From NCBI RefSeq assembly GCF_000731675.1, contig NZ_JMIT01000001.1, forward strand, positions 1,487,526-1,551,525: a DNA stretch of 64,000 nucleotides. The letters run 5' to 3'. The notes under the pieces were generated by a model that worked only from the letters and a program-made list of their open reading frames with translations, made no database searches and was not told the origin of the DNA. The translations under genes were made by a program, and so were the position numbers. Shown here in pieces: positions 17,770 through 26,086 of this stretch (positions are counted from its first letter, which is position 1; each line of letters opens with the position of its first letter). Origin of the DNA: Pseudomonas capeferrum (GTDB lineage: Bacteria > Pseudomonadota > Gammaproteobacteria > Pseudomonadales > Pseudomonadaceae).

Positions 17770-20364
17770 ATGCGACAGCAGTATGATCCTGCCTGGGTTG
17801 AAAGCACGGCTCAGGCCAAATGGCTTCGCGATGAAGTATTCAAGGCTGTCCAGGACGAAAGCCGGCCAAAGTTCTATGCCTGTTCCATGCTGCCCTACCC
17901 TTCCGGAAAGTTGCACATGGGGCATGTGCGCAACTACACGATCAATGACATGTTGGCCCGTCACATGCGGATGAAGGGCTACAACGTCCTGATGCCGATG
18001 GGATGGGATGCGTTCGGCCTACCGGCAGAAAACGCCGCGATGCAGTCGGGCGTATCACCCGCTCAATGGACACGGATGAACATCGCCGACATGAAGTCGC
18101 AGATGCAGCCGCTAGGACTGGCTTTCGACTGGTCACGAGAAATCGCCACCTGCGATCCCGAATACTACAAATGGAACCAGTGGTTTTTCTTGAAGTTGCT
18201 GGAAAAGGGCGTGGCCTACAAGAAGACCCAGATCGTCAACTGGGACCCCGTCGACCAAACCGTGCTGGCCAACGAGCAAGTGGTGGATGGCCGGGGTTGG
18301 CGATCCGGAGCGCTCGTCGAGAAACGCGAGATTCCCGGCTACTACCTGCGCATCACGCAGTATGGAGAGGAACTGCTGTCGGCCATCGATACCCTGGAGG
18401 GTTGGCCGGACATGGTCCGCAGCATGCAGCGCAACTGGATTGGCAAGGCCAGTGGAGTCCGCCTGGCCTTTGTCCACACTGTCGAAGACGCAAACGGGCA
18501 GTTGATCGACGCAGGCAAGCTGTGGGTGTTCACGACGCGCGTCGATACGCTGATGGGTGTGACGTTTTGTGCCGTTTCCCCTGATCATCCGCTGGCCAAG
18601 CGTGCCACGGTGCTCGATCCAGGGCTCGAGCCGCAGGTGCAGGCGTGTCGACAGGCGGCACAGACCAGCCCCGCCGCCGGCGCGCAGGCGAAGCTCGGTA
18701 TCCCGAGCGGCTTGCACGTCGAGCATCCATTGACCGGCGAACCGGTCGCCGTGTGGATCACCAATTATGTGGTTGGTGAGTATGGGGAAGGCGCCTTGAT
18801 GGGGGTGCCGGCCCATGATGAGCGCGATTTCGATTTTGCCCGTCAGTATGGCTTGCCCGTACACCCCGTCATCGCGCTCGACGGGGCTCCTTATGACCCT
18901 GCAGCCTGGTCGGATCGCTACGGCAGCCAGGAAGGTCGCCTGATCAACTCTGGCGCCTATGATGGTCTCACGGTGGAGCAAGCTGCCCTGGCAATCGTCG
19001 ACGCCCTGGCCGAGCGTGGGCGTGGCGAGCAAGCCACCACGTGGCGCCTGCGTGACTGGGGAATCTCCCGGCAACGATACTGGGGAACTCCGATTCCGAT
19101 CATTCATTGCGAATACTGTGGCGATGTACCAGTACCTTACGCAGACCTGCCGGTAATATTGCCGACCGATTGCATTCCCGACGGAAGCGGCAATCCGTTG
19201 CTGCAGCGTGAATCGTTCCGCCTCGTCGCGTGCCCTCGTTGTGCAGCACCCGCGCAACGGGAAACGGACACAATGGACACCTTCGTCGACTCGAGCTGGT
19301 ATTTCATGCGCTACTGCGATCCCGACTGCCACACTTCGATGGTAGGGCCTGGCAACCGATACTGGATGCCAATCGACCAGTACATCGGCGGCATCGAGCA
19401 TGCGGTGCTGCACTTACTCTACGCCAGGTTCTGGACAAGGGCGATGCGCGACGAGGGATTGGTGGACTTCAGTGAACCATTCAAGAATCTGTTCACTCAG
19501 GGCATGCTGCTGCGGGAAAGTTATTACCGCAAGGCGCAGGACGGTAGCCGACGATGGTTCTACCCCTGCGAAGTATCGGTTCAATACGATGAAAAAGGCC
19601 GTCCGGTCAGCGCGACAGCGATCGAAGATGGCTTGCCTGTCACCCTGGGTGGCGTGGAGAAGATGTCCAAGTCGAAGAACAACGTGGTCGAGCCCAAGGA
19701 CATCATCGACCGGTTTGGTGCGGACACCGCCCGATTGTTCACCATCTTCGCCGGCCCCCCTGATCAAAGCACGATCTGGAGCGACACCGGTGTCGAAGGG
19801 GCTTATCGCTTCCTGCGCCGTCTCTGGAGCTTTGCCGTTGATGAGCAGGCACGCTGGAGCGAAAGTGACGGCCAGGCGGCAGACGCCACAGAAGCGAGCC
19901 GTGTGCGCTTCATGACCCATGACTTGTTGAAGCAAATCAATAACGATTATGAGCGTCTGCAATACAATACCGTCGTATCGGGTGCAATGAAGATGCTCAA
20001 GGTACTGGAGAGTGCCCGCAGCGTTGGTCACCAGGTCTGCCGGGAAACCATGTCCATTCTCTTGCAGGTGCTGCAACCTGTGACGCCACATATCTCCCAG
20101 GTTCTCTGGGAGGCATTAGGATTCCCCGGCGCGATCTACGACAGTGCCTGGCCGACCCCGGACAGCGACGCCTTAAGGCAGGACGAAGTGAAGTTGATGG
20201 TACAGGTCAATGGCAAGCTACGGGGGGAGATTCTGGTCCAGGCCGATGCCGACCATGACACAATCCGTGACCAGGCGCTGTCCGATCCTGTGTTGAGCAA
20301 ATATCTGGAAAGCGCAGGAAGGATGATCGTAGTGCCTAACCGATTGGTGAACTTCATCGTCTGA
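17770..20364 (+). CDS. leuS: Leucyl-tRNA synthetase, second (betaproteobacterial-type) copy, probable self-resistance
   Basis: 864 residues, full length for a bacterial LeuRS. Class I signatures: HMGH at residues 49-52 and KMSKS at 631-635; tRNA-like LANEQVVDGRGWRSGALVEKREIP and the zinc-site CxxC pairs (CEYCGD, CPRCAA) are intact. The CP1 editing pocket is present: TTRVDT at 255-260 and GVPAHDERDF. Several stretches (PKFYACSMLPYPSGKLHMGH, MGVTFCAVSPDHPLAK) read like betaproteobacterial LeuRS rather than the Pseudomonas housekeeping enzyme as I remember it. GAGGA lies 6 bases before the ATG. A spare synthetase in a biosynthetic insert is a classic sign of a target-directed antibiotic; the housekeeping leuS should be elsewhere. 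Confidence 0.95.
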   Translation: MRQQYDPAWVESTAQAKWLRDEVFKAVQDESRPKFYACSMLPYPSGKLHMGHVRNYTINDMLARHMRMKGYNVLMPMGWDAFGLPAENAAMQSGVSPAQWTRMNIADMKSQMQPLGLAFDWSREIATCDPEYYKWNQWFFLKLLEKGVAYKKTQIVNWDPVDQTVLANEQVVDGRGWRSGALVEKREIPGYYLRITQYGEELLSAIDTLEGWPDMVRSMQRNWIGKASGVRLAFVHTVEDANGQLIDAGKLWVFTTRVDTLMGVTFCAVSPDHPLAKRATVLDPGLEPQVQACRQAAQTSPAAGAQAKLGIPSGLHVEHPLTGEPVAVWITNYVVGEYGEGALMGVPAHDERDFDFARQYGLPVHPVIALDGAPYDPAAWSDRYGSQEGRLINSGAYDGLTVEQAALAIVDALAERGRGEQATTWRLRDWGISRQRYWGTPIPIIHCEYCGDVPVPYADLPVILPTDCIPDGSGNPLLQRESFRLVACPRCAAPAQRETDTMDTFVDSSWYFMRYCDPDCHTSMVGPGNRYWMPIDQYIGGIEHAVLHLLYARFWTRAMRDEGLVDFSEPFKNLFTQGMLLRESYYRKAQDGSRRWFYPCEVSVQYDEKGRPVSATAIEDGLPVTLGGVEKMSKSKNNVVEPKDIIDRFGADTARLFTIFAGPPDQSTIWSDTGVEGAYRFLRRLWSFAVDEQARWSESDGQAADATEASRVRFMTHDLLKQINNDYERLQYNTVVSGAMKMLKVLESARSVGHQVCRETMSILLQVLQPVTPHISQVLWEALGFPGAIYDSAWPTPDSDALRQDEVKLMVQVNGKLRGEILVQADADHDTIRDQALSDPVLSKYLESAGRMIVVPNRLVNFIV

Positions 20365-20379
20365 CCATTCAGGTTGTCC

Positions 20380-20431
20380 CCTGAAACCAGAAAGCCGGCT
20401 TTCTCAGGAAATGTAGGCTTTCTGGTTCAGG
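20380..20431 (+). terminator. Long hairpin after leuS
   Basis: CCTGAAACCAGAAAGCC pairs with GGCTTTCTGGTTCAGG (one bulged base) around a ~19-base loop, just after the leuS stop. It is the probable end of the insert's transcript. No long T-run follows. Confidence 0.55.
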
Positions 20432-20461
20432 CCTCAGTGGAAAACGTGTGCATCCCACCCA

Positions 20462-20687
20462 CTGACTGCTGCGACGCGTAGCGACTGTGACGAGCCCAAA
20501 GAAGTTGCGCAAATGGGCGAGGGATTGCACATTTGAAACCGATCCCTCCTCGTTGCCTCCACTGGAATCCACTCGATAGCTACAGTTGAAAGGGGTACAT
20601 CTGCGGGTACAAATCCAACTTCCCATTCATAACCATTTGATTTATATGAATGTCCAAATGTTCTTTGGCAACCCTGAGAGTCTTTGA
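20462..20687. repeat. Direct repeat, copy 2 (right edge of the biosynthetic insert)
   Basis: Counterpart of 12475-12701. Its first 40 bases reproduce the last codons of yhaV, with TGG changed to TGT and the stop displaced. A block of about 75 bases is identical to copy 1. It lies just after the leuS terminator, so the pair brackets the whole insert. Confidence 0.85.
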
Positions 20688-20850
20688 ATCGCACATCGAG
20701 GCCTGAAACGCTCTCCCCTCAAATTAGGCGGCCACCATCACTTCAAGTGGTGATCGTGGTGTTCTTGACGGCTACAGATATTGCGGGAATCACCTTCAGA
20801 GGCCGCCAAAACACCATCGCCCGCACTGTAATGTCAGCGATACGTCTACA

Positions 20851-21083
20851 GTCGACAATACATGGGTTGTCCGGCACTACCGGGAAGTGCGAGACCAGTA
20901 TGACTGGGGGTACAAAAAACTATTTCCCACCGAAAGCGAGCAGGCCGCCGTGAAGGGCTGGGTTCCGGTACGCGACTTCATGGTGCGCCAGACCCACGAG
21001 TCCGACCTGCGCCTGATCCACGAACTGGCCAAGGCACCTCTGCCGGCCTCGGTGGATGAACTCACGCCGGTGCACTTAGGCTC
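20851..21083 (+). pseudogene. Gene fragment of unknown family, 3' end replaced by repeat DNA
   Basis: The frame reads like genuine protein (NTWVVRHYREVRDQYDWGYK, then VPVRDFMVRQTHESDLRLIHELAKAP) but has no good ATG. At about 21079 it runs into a repeat and REP-like sequence. The composition resembles proteins of integrative elements, but I do not recognise a family. Probably a remnant. Confidence 0.45.
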
Positions 21084-21101
21084 TGTACGAAAAGTTTTGT
21101 G
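21079..21101. repeat. 23-base dispersed repeat, copy A
   Basis: The sequence starting GGCTCTGTAC and ending AGTTTTGTG recurs in inverse orientation at 45884-45906 with one mismatch. Here it adjoins REP-like DNA. Confidence 0.6.
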
Positions 21102-21245
21102 GGAGCGGCGGTGCGGCGATCCGACTTGTCCCGCGATGGAGTGCGAAGCGCTCCTGTACCCGATATCAAATGGTGTCAAATAAGCCGCGCACTCAGGCTT
21201 TGCTGCCGCGTTGCGGCAGATCGCGGGGCAAGCCCGCTCCAGACG
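21097..21245. repeat. REP-like extragenic palindromes
   Basis: GTGGGAGCGG and CTTGTCCCGCGA flank a short insert, and a second unit GCGGGGCAAGCCCGCTCC lies at 21226-21243. Both match the REP motif at 45755-45843. Confidence 0.6.
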
Positions 21246-21273
21246 CTCGTGCGCAGCGTGGTGTGAGCTGTCC

Positions 21274-21451
21274 ATGGACAACCCGCAAGTGCTCAGTGAC
21301 GAAGAACGCCTGCTCTGGCAGCAGTGGCTGTGTCTGCGCGAGGCAGACACCCGCACATGCGTGTTCTTCTTCCATAGCCCCTGGTCGCGCACCGTCGCCG
21401 GGTACTACTACAACCGCTATCCGCACCCGCTGGCGCAATGGCACGACTATT
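21274..21451 (+). pseudogene. FliA/WhiG-like sigma factor fragment
   Basis: From ATG 21274 the frame reads DEERLLWQQWL, then HSPWSRTVAGYYYNRYPHPLAQWHDYL, resembling the region 1.2-2.1 entry of FliA/WhiG-type sigma factors carried by some integrative elements. It is cut after about 59 codons where the IS256 remnant begins. No rest of the gene is present. Confidence 0.4.
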
Positions 21452-21607
21452 TAGGGCTCGTTCAATCAGTGCTTTCTTGAAGGCCGCAGAAGCCTCTTCG
21501 ATCGCCTCAGCGGTCATCAGCGTTTCAGGGAGTTGATCCAGCAGTTCCTTTGGAAGCTTCGGCAGCTCCCGCACCGGTTGGCGCTCAGATTTCTTTTTGG
21601 TTGGCAT
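21452..21607 (-). pseudogene. IS256-family transposase, N-terminal fragment
   Basis: From ATG 21607 on the minus strand: MPTKKKSERQ, then LPKLPKELLDQLPETLMTAEA and FKKALIERAL. This is the conserved start of IS256-family transposases (mutator type). The frame breaks after ERAL at about 21452 where other DNA begins; the DDE domain is missing, so it is inactive. Confidence 0.7.
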
Positions 21608-21658
21608 ACATGCACCTCTTACTCATGTTATGCCCGAACACAAAATTTCTGACACCCC
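21452..21658 (-). mobile_element. IS256-family insertion sequence remnant (5' end)
   Basis: The transposase fragment plus about 50 bases upstream of its start. The outer end reads, on the minus strand, GGGTGTCAGAAATTTTGTGT, plausible as the element's terminal inverted repeat. The other end and most of the element are lost. Confidence 0.55.
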
Positions 21659-21834
21659 CGCGTCTGATCATACAAGCCAACGGCTGGACCACAACCCACG
21701 ACTGGCAACCCCGACACCTGAGGTTGGAGCACTTTTCCGGTAGACGATCCCTAAGGCAACTCGGCTTTTCCCGTCCGGTCTGTGACTGAAGTACACTCCC
21801 GCCCTTTCCTGAAATTACCGTACTAGAGCCCAGT

Positions 21835-21870
21835 CAAATGTTCTTCGGCGACCCGGACAGCCTCTGAATC
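21835..21870. repeat. Third, partial copy of the insert-flanking repeat
   Basis: CAAATGTTCTTCGGCGACCC and the following bases to CTCTGAATC match the last ~35 bases of the repeats ending at 12701 and 20687. The upstream part differs completely. Its edge at CAAATG may mark a recombination crossover. Confidence 0.6.
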
Positions 21871-22110
21871 GGCATAACGTACAAACGCCCAACCGCTCCA
21901 ACGAGGCCCCGGATGTCCCTTCAGCCTCTCTGCCCTGCCTCTCTGCCCGATAACTGCAGGAGCCTGCTCTATGACCTGGCGACGGCGCTCCCTGGCAAAG
22001 GGCGAACTTCGCTGCTCAAACAGCTCAATAGCTACTGTACGCATGCAGGCGACAAGCAGATTGAGGGCTCACCACAGCCCGGGCAATCACGACTCACACA
22101 TCGCACAACA

Positions 22111-22125
22111 GTTCGATAATCGCAC
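22111..22125 (+). promoter_or_regulatory. PcaR binding site upstream of pcaI
   Basis: GTTCGATAATCGCAC matches the 15-base PcaR recognition sequence I recall for the P. putida pca promoters. It is 152 bases before pcaI. PcaR activates pcaIJ in response to beta-ketoadipate, so the operon should be inducible by aromatic catabolism. Confidence 0.8.
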
Positions 22126-22276
22126 AAAATCCGCTTAGCTCCCTCTACTTGTGCACGATCTTGCGGCACGCTAGTACGCAGTCACCCAACAATTCCTAGG
22201 TGCTGATTGGCCCACCGCTTCGCCACGCGAAGACAAGGTCGATAACCCACACTCCAGGAAAAACCAGGAGCTCGCT

Positions 22277-22972
22277 TTGATCAATAAAACGTTTGAGTCC
22301 ATCGCCAGCGCGGTGGAAGGCATCACCGACGGTTCGACCATCATGGTCGGTGGTTTTGGCACTGCCGGCATGCCGTCTGAACTGATTGATGCCCTGATCG
22401 CCACCGGTACCCGCGACCTCACCATCATCAGCAACAATGCCGGCAACGGTGAGGTCGGGCTTGCCGCGCTGCTCAAGGCAGGCAGCGTACGCAAGGTGGT
22501 CTGCTCGTTCCCGCGCCAGTCCGACTCCTACGTGTTCGATGAACTGTACCGGGCCGGCAAAATCGAGCTGGAAGTGGTACCGCAAGGCAACCTGGCCGAG
22601 CGTATCCGTGCTGCGGGCTCGGGCATCGGTGCGTTCTTCTCGCCGACCGGCTACGGCACCCTGCTGGCCGAAGGCAAGGAAACCCGTGAAATCGACGGCC
22701 GCCAGTACGTTCTGGAGATGCCGCTGCACGCCGACTTCGCGCTGATCAAGGCGCACAAGGGCGACCGTTGGGGCAACCTGATCTACCGCAAGGCCGCCCG
22801 CAACTTCGGCCCGATCATGGCCATGGCCGCCAAGACCGCCATCGCCCAAGTTGACCAGATCGTCGAACTCGGTGAACTGGACCCGGAACACATCATCACC
22901 CCGGGTATCTTCGTCCAGCGCGTGGTCGCCGTCTCCGGCACTGCCGCTTCTTCGATCGCCAACGCTGTCTGA
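22277..22972 (+). CDS. pcaI: 3-oxoadipate CoA-transferase subunit A
   Basis: 231 residues from TTG 22277, set by AGGAG 6 bases upstream. The sequence (TTG-INKTFESIASAVEGITDG, GGFGTAGMPSELIDALI, SNNAGNGEVGLAAL) is that of the P. putida PcaI alpha subunit, family I CoA-transferase. With PcaJ it moves CoA from succinyl-CoA to 3-oxoadipate in the beta-ketoadipate pathway of aromatic degradation. pcaJ follows after 8 bases. Confidence 0.95.
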   Translation: MINKTFESIASAVEGITDGSTIMVGGFGTAGMPSELIDALIATGTRDLTIISNNAGNGEVGLAALLKAGSVRKVVCSFPRQSDSYVFDELYRAGKIELEVVPQGNLAERIRAAGSGIGAFFSPTGYGTLLAEGKETREIDGRQYVLEMPLHADFALIKAHKGDRWGNLIYRKAARNFGPIMAMAAKTAIAQVDQIVELGELDPEHIITPGIFVQRVVAVSGTAASSIANAV

Positions 22973-22980
22973 GGCCTGCC

Positions 22981-23622
22981 ATGACCATCACCCGAAAACT
23001 CTCCCGTACCGAGATGGCCCAGCGCGTGGCCGCAGACATTCAGGAAGGCGCCTATGTAAACCTGGGCATCGGCGCACCGACCCTGGTGGCCAATTACCTG
23101 GGCGACAAGGAAGTATTCCTGCACAGCGAAAACGGCCTGCTGGGCATGGGCCCAAGCCCTGCGCCGGGAGAAGAAGACGATGACCTGATCAACGCCGGCA
23201 AGCAGCACGTCACCCTGCTCACCGGCGGCGCCTTCTTCCACCACGCCGACTCCTTCTCGATGATGCGTGGCGGCCACCTGGACATCGCCGTACTGGGCGC
23301 CTTCCAGGTGTCGGTCAAGGGCGACCTGGCCAACTGGCACACCGGCGCCGAAGGTTCGATCCCGGCTGTAGGCGGTGCGATGGACCTCGCCACGGGCGCC
23401 CGCCAAGTGTTCGTGATGATGGACCACCTGACCAAGTCCGGCGAAAGCAAGCTCGTGCCCGAGTGCACCTACCCGCTGACCGGTATCGGTTGCGTAAGCC
23501 GCATCTACACCGACCTGGCCGTGCTGGAGGTGACGTCCGATGGGCTGCAGGTGATAGAGATCTGCGCCGACATCGACTTCGACGAGTTGCAGAAGCTCAG
23601 CGGCGTGCCGCTGTTCAGGTAA
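22981..23622 (+). CDS. pcaJ: 3-oxoadipate CoA-transferase subunit B
   Basis: 213 residues. The family I beta-subunit catalytic Glu lies in LHSENGLLGMGPSP, and NLGIGAPTLVANYL and GGAFFHHADSFSMMRGGHLD are typical of PcaJ. It forms the heteromeric transferase with PcaI and is in the same operon under the PcaR site. The next gene, 220 bases away, is unrelated. Confidence 0.95.
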   Translation: MTITRKLSRTEMAQRVAADIQEGAYVNLGIGAPTLVANYLGDKEVFLHSENGLLGMGPSPAPGEEDDDLINAGKQHVTLLTGGAFFHHADSFSMMRGGHLDIAVLGAFQVSVKGDLANWHTGAEGSIPAVGGAMDLATGARQVFVMMDHLTKSGESKLVPECTYPLTGIGCVSRIYTDLAVLEVTSDGLQVIEICADIDFDELQKLSGVPLFR

Positions 23623-23843
23623 TCCACCCTGCCCGTATGACGCCTGGAATCCCCGGGCGCCTCTACTTGGCCAAGCTGGGCCACGTGCGCGTTAGTGAGA
23701 GGCGTTGATGACATTTCGTGATACCTCGGCGTCACTCAGGTAAGCTCTGCCCCCTGTAAGGCAGCGCATGGCGGGTCTTGATTGAATCAACGGCCGCCAT
23801 GGGTTGACCCGCCGACATCACCACCAACCGATAAGGAAATCTC

Positions 23844-24173
23844 ATGCGTAAACTCAAATTCGTGCTCATGGCGTTGCCGTTCTGCGTACTGGCCGGCTGC
23901 GGCGGCGACGCGCTGGAAGGCACTTACGAACAAACCACCACCGTGATGGGCTTCCAGGGTCCCAAGCAGACGGTAGAGTTCTCGAGCGACTACATCATCG
24001 CCAACGGCAACAAGGTCAAGGTTGACGAGTGGGAGCGCAAAGATGATGTGGTCACTGCTCGCAACAAGGACGGGGTAGCCCTGATCAACGTTCGCGTACT
24101 GGATGGCGGCAAGCGCCTGGAAGCCGTTGGTGGCAGTGACATGGCCAAGAACGTGTTCGTGCGGGTAGATTGA
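23844..24173 (+). CDS. Small lipoprotein of unknown function
   Basis: 109 residues. The N-terminus has a lipoprotein signal: MRKLKFVLMALPFCVLAGCGG, with lipobox LAGC (Cys19). The mature part reads as a small beta-rich domain (GTYEQTTTVMGFQGPKQTVEF, IIANGNKVKVDEWER). Acylation would place it on the outer or inner membrane facing the periplasm. AAGGAAATCTC precedes the ATG. A GC hairpin follows at 24180-24203. No family recognised. Confidence 0.8.
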   Translation: MRKLKFVLMALPFCVLAGCGGDALEGTYEQTTTVMGFQGPKQTVEFSSDYIIANGNKVKVDEWERKDDVVTARNKDGVALINVRVLDGGKRLEAVGGSDMAKNVFVRVD

Positions 24174-24179
24174 TCTGGC

Positions 24180-24203
24180 GGGGCGGGCGTTCGCCTGCCC
24201 CCA
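24180..24203 (+). terminator. Hairpin after the lipoprotein gene
   Basis: GGGGCGGGC and GCCTGCCCC pair with one G-T wobble around a 4-base loop, 7 bases past the stop. No T-run, but likely a transcription end between this gene and the convergent phosphoesterase gene. Confidence 0.45.
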
Positions 24204-24311
24204 AACACCGACCTTGGTCTGATCAGGGTAAAGCCGAATGAGCCAAACTGATGCTCGCAATGGCGCAGGATGCCTATCGGCTGCACTGAGGCCAGGATTT
24301 GTTGGCACGCT

Positions 24312-26081
24312 CTACTTCTGAGCCGGATGCACCGCCTGCAAGTGGTTGGAAAACCCTGCCTCCGTTTCACAGCGCCAGGTCGCCCACAGCTTGCTACCGG
24401 CCTCACCGCCCATGTCCAACTCGAACGCCAACCAGTTCCGGGATGGCATCACATAGCGATTGAACCCCGGGAACAGCATCATCTCGACACAGTGCTGCAC
24501 ATCGATGGACTGGACCTTGCTCGCGGTATGGTTCAGCAACTGCAGAAACAGCCGTTCGGCCACGCCGATCAACGAAGGATGCACCACACCCGACGAGGTG
24601 AATTGCTGAATCTGCGCCCAGTTCGAGGTCGGCGGGATGTCTCGGCGATAGCAGCTGCCCCACGCCGCGACGTGCACGTCCCCAGAAGCGATGGATACCC
24701 GCAGCAGCCTCTGCTCGGCAATCCGGGTCAGCGATTCCAGCAGGCGCTTGCGCTCGCCCTCGTGATCGCCGTGCGACCAATGGTCCTTGAGGTCGTCAGC
24801 ATTGCTGTCGAGCACATGGTCCTGGCCGAAGGTATCGAGTAACCCTTCAGCCAGCGACAGTTTGGGGTGCGCGACTGGCACCGAGGACATGAACATCAGG
24901 TGCTGGCATTTGCTCCCCGGATGAGCAGGCTCACCGTCACGCAGTGTGCCGAGCCAAGCCTGCATGGCAGCCCAGGTCGCGGCCCCCATCACCTGGGTGC
25001 GTGAACGCTCGGTGCGCAAATCAGCCACGAACAGTGATACCGGCCCTATGTGAAAGCCGAAACTGAAGCCCGGTTGGCCATCCAGAAGTGGCAAGGCCAA
25101 ACGGTCCCCTTTCAGCCGTGTGCGCCATGCTATCGGCTCGTACTGAGGGTCCTGCTGGGAAACATTTGCACGCTTCAGCCCTTGCAGCGGCGGCAAGTCA
25201 TCCAGGGCATGCTGCAACTGAAACACCCAGAACGCCTTGCGCGCGTGGCGCATCATCACCTGGAACAACTCACAGTGTTGCATGGCGGGGCTGTAAGACC
25301 CCCAGCCGTCGAAGATGTCGTGGTCGTCCCACATCATCACCGTGGGGATTCTCGCCATCGCATCAGCGGCATCCAGGTTCGGCTTGGCCTGGCCCCAGTC
25401 ACGCCGAGTATCCGGCAGCCAACGCTTGGCATAGAGCCCGAAATAGTAAGATTCGATCTCCCTCTCCAGCGTCACGCCTACCTTGAATGCCAACTGCTCC
25501 TTGCGCGACAGCCCGACCCATTTCTTGAGCGCTGTTATATCTTCCCAGATCGAATCGAAGTAAATCTGATCGCCCCCCATCAACAGCAATTGAAAGCGCT
25601 TCAAGCCCTTGTCATGGATACGGGCTTCGTGCCAAAGCTGCTCCTTGTCCAGCACGTAACCTGCATCGCGCAGCGTACTGTCATGGTTACTGATCAGGTC
25701 AGCCCAGACGGCGTTTTCAGGGCGCACCAACTTGCGCATGCCACTTGGGTCGGAGAAGCCATTGCAAGAGACGTAGGCCATTCTCGGCGCATAGTCTCGG
25801 CCGGGCACGGAGAACTCCCATTGCGGCCCGCCCTGCGCTGCACCAAATCGCACCGTTCGCTCCTGGGCCTGTTGCTCGCAACTCAGGTCATAGCGAAGGA
25901 TGGTTTCCTTGCCATGCTCCAGCAACACCTTCGGCGCAGCGCATGCCCGCCCTTCAATAACCAGCGCGGGGAATGCAGAACCCTGTGCAACCCCGACCAA
26001 CGCAGTCACTTGCCACTGCCCGGTTTCACTGACGCCGCGAAAAGACAACACCGGCCCTACGGTAAAGCGTGCTTTGGACAT
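24312..26081 (-). CDS. PhoD-like metallophosphoesterase
   Basis: 589 residues, without a visible signal peptide, so probably cytoplasmic, unlike classical secreted PhoD. Phosphoesterase motifs: YVSCNGFSD, LLLMGGDQIYFD, TVMMWDDHDIFDGWGS (metal ligands) and, late, VSIASGDVHVAAWGS. The N-terminal ~100 residues are a beta domain as in PhoD-type enzymes. It starts 5 bases after the stop of the DUF4062 gene, so the two are one operon. The substrate is unknown; a phosphodiester such as a nucleotide or phospholipid is possible. Confidence 0.85.
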   Translation of the reverse strand: MSKARFTVGPVLSFRGVSETGQWQVTALVGVAQGSAFPALVIEGRACAAPKVLLEHGKETILRYDLSCEQQAQERTVRFGAAQGGPQWEFSVPGRDYAPRMAYVSCNGFSDPSGMRKLVRPENAVWADLISNHDSTLRDAGYVLDKEQLWHEARIHDKGLKRFQLLLMGGDQIYFDSIWEDITALKKWVGLSRKEQLAFKVGVTLEREIESYYFGLYAKRWLPDTRRDWGQAKPNLDAADAMARIPTVMMWDDHDIFDGWGSYSPAMQHCELFQVMMRHARKAFWVFQLQHALDDLPPLQGLKRANVSQQDPQYEPIAWRTRLKGDRLALPLLDGQPGFSFGFHIGPVSLFVADLRTERSRTQVMGAATWAAMQAWLGTLRDGEPAHPGSKCQHLMFMSSVPVAHPKLSLAEGLLDTFGQDHVLDSNADDLKDHWSHGDHEGERKRLLESLTRIAEQRLLRVSIASGDVHVAAWGSCYRRDIPPTSNWAQIQQFTSSGVVHPSLIGVAERLFLQLLNHTASKVQSIDVQHCVEMMLFPGFNRYVMPSRNWLAFELDMGGEAGSKLWATWRCETEAGFSNHLQAVHPAQK

Positions 26082-26086
26082 CCCTG

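Larger units (their letters stand above)
20688..22276. other. Decayed 1.6-kb region before pcaI
   Basis: No intact gene is convincing here. In order it contains an open coding-like fragment (20851-21083), a 23-base repeat shared with 45884-45906, REP-like sequence (21097-21245), a sigma-factor-like fragment (21274-21451), an IS256-family remnant (21452-21658), a third partial copy of the flanking repeat (21835-21870) and a 73-codon minus-strand frame (22044-21823, ending RYADSEAVRVAEEHLTGL) with no family I recognise. The last 170 bases are the pcaI control region. Confidence 0.6.

Noticed and set aside
21823..22044. 73-codon minus-strand frame before pcaI
   Set aside because: Reads somewhat like protein (ends AEEHLTGL) but has no ribosome site, no known family, and overlaps the third repeat copy; mentioned only in the region note.
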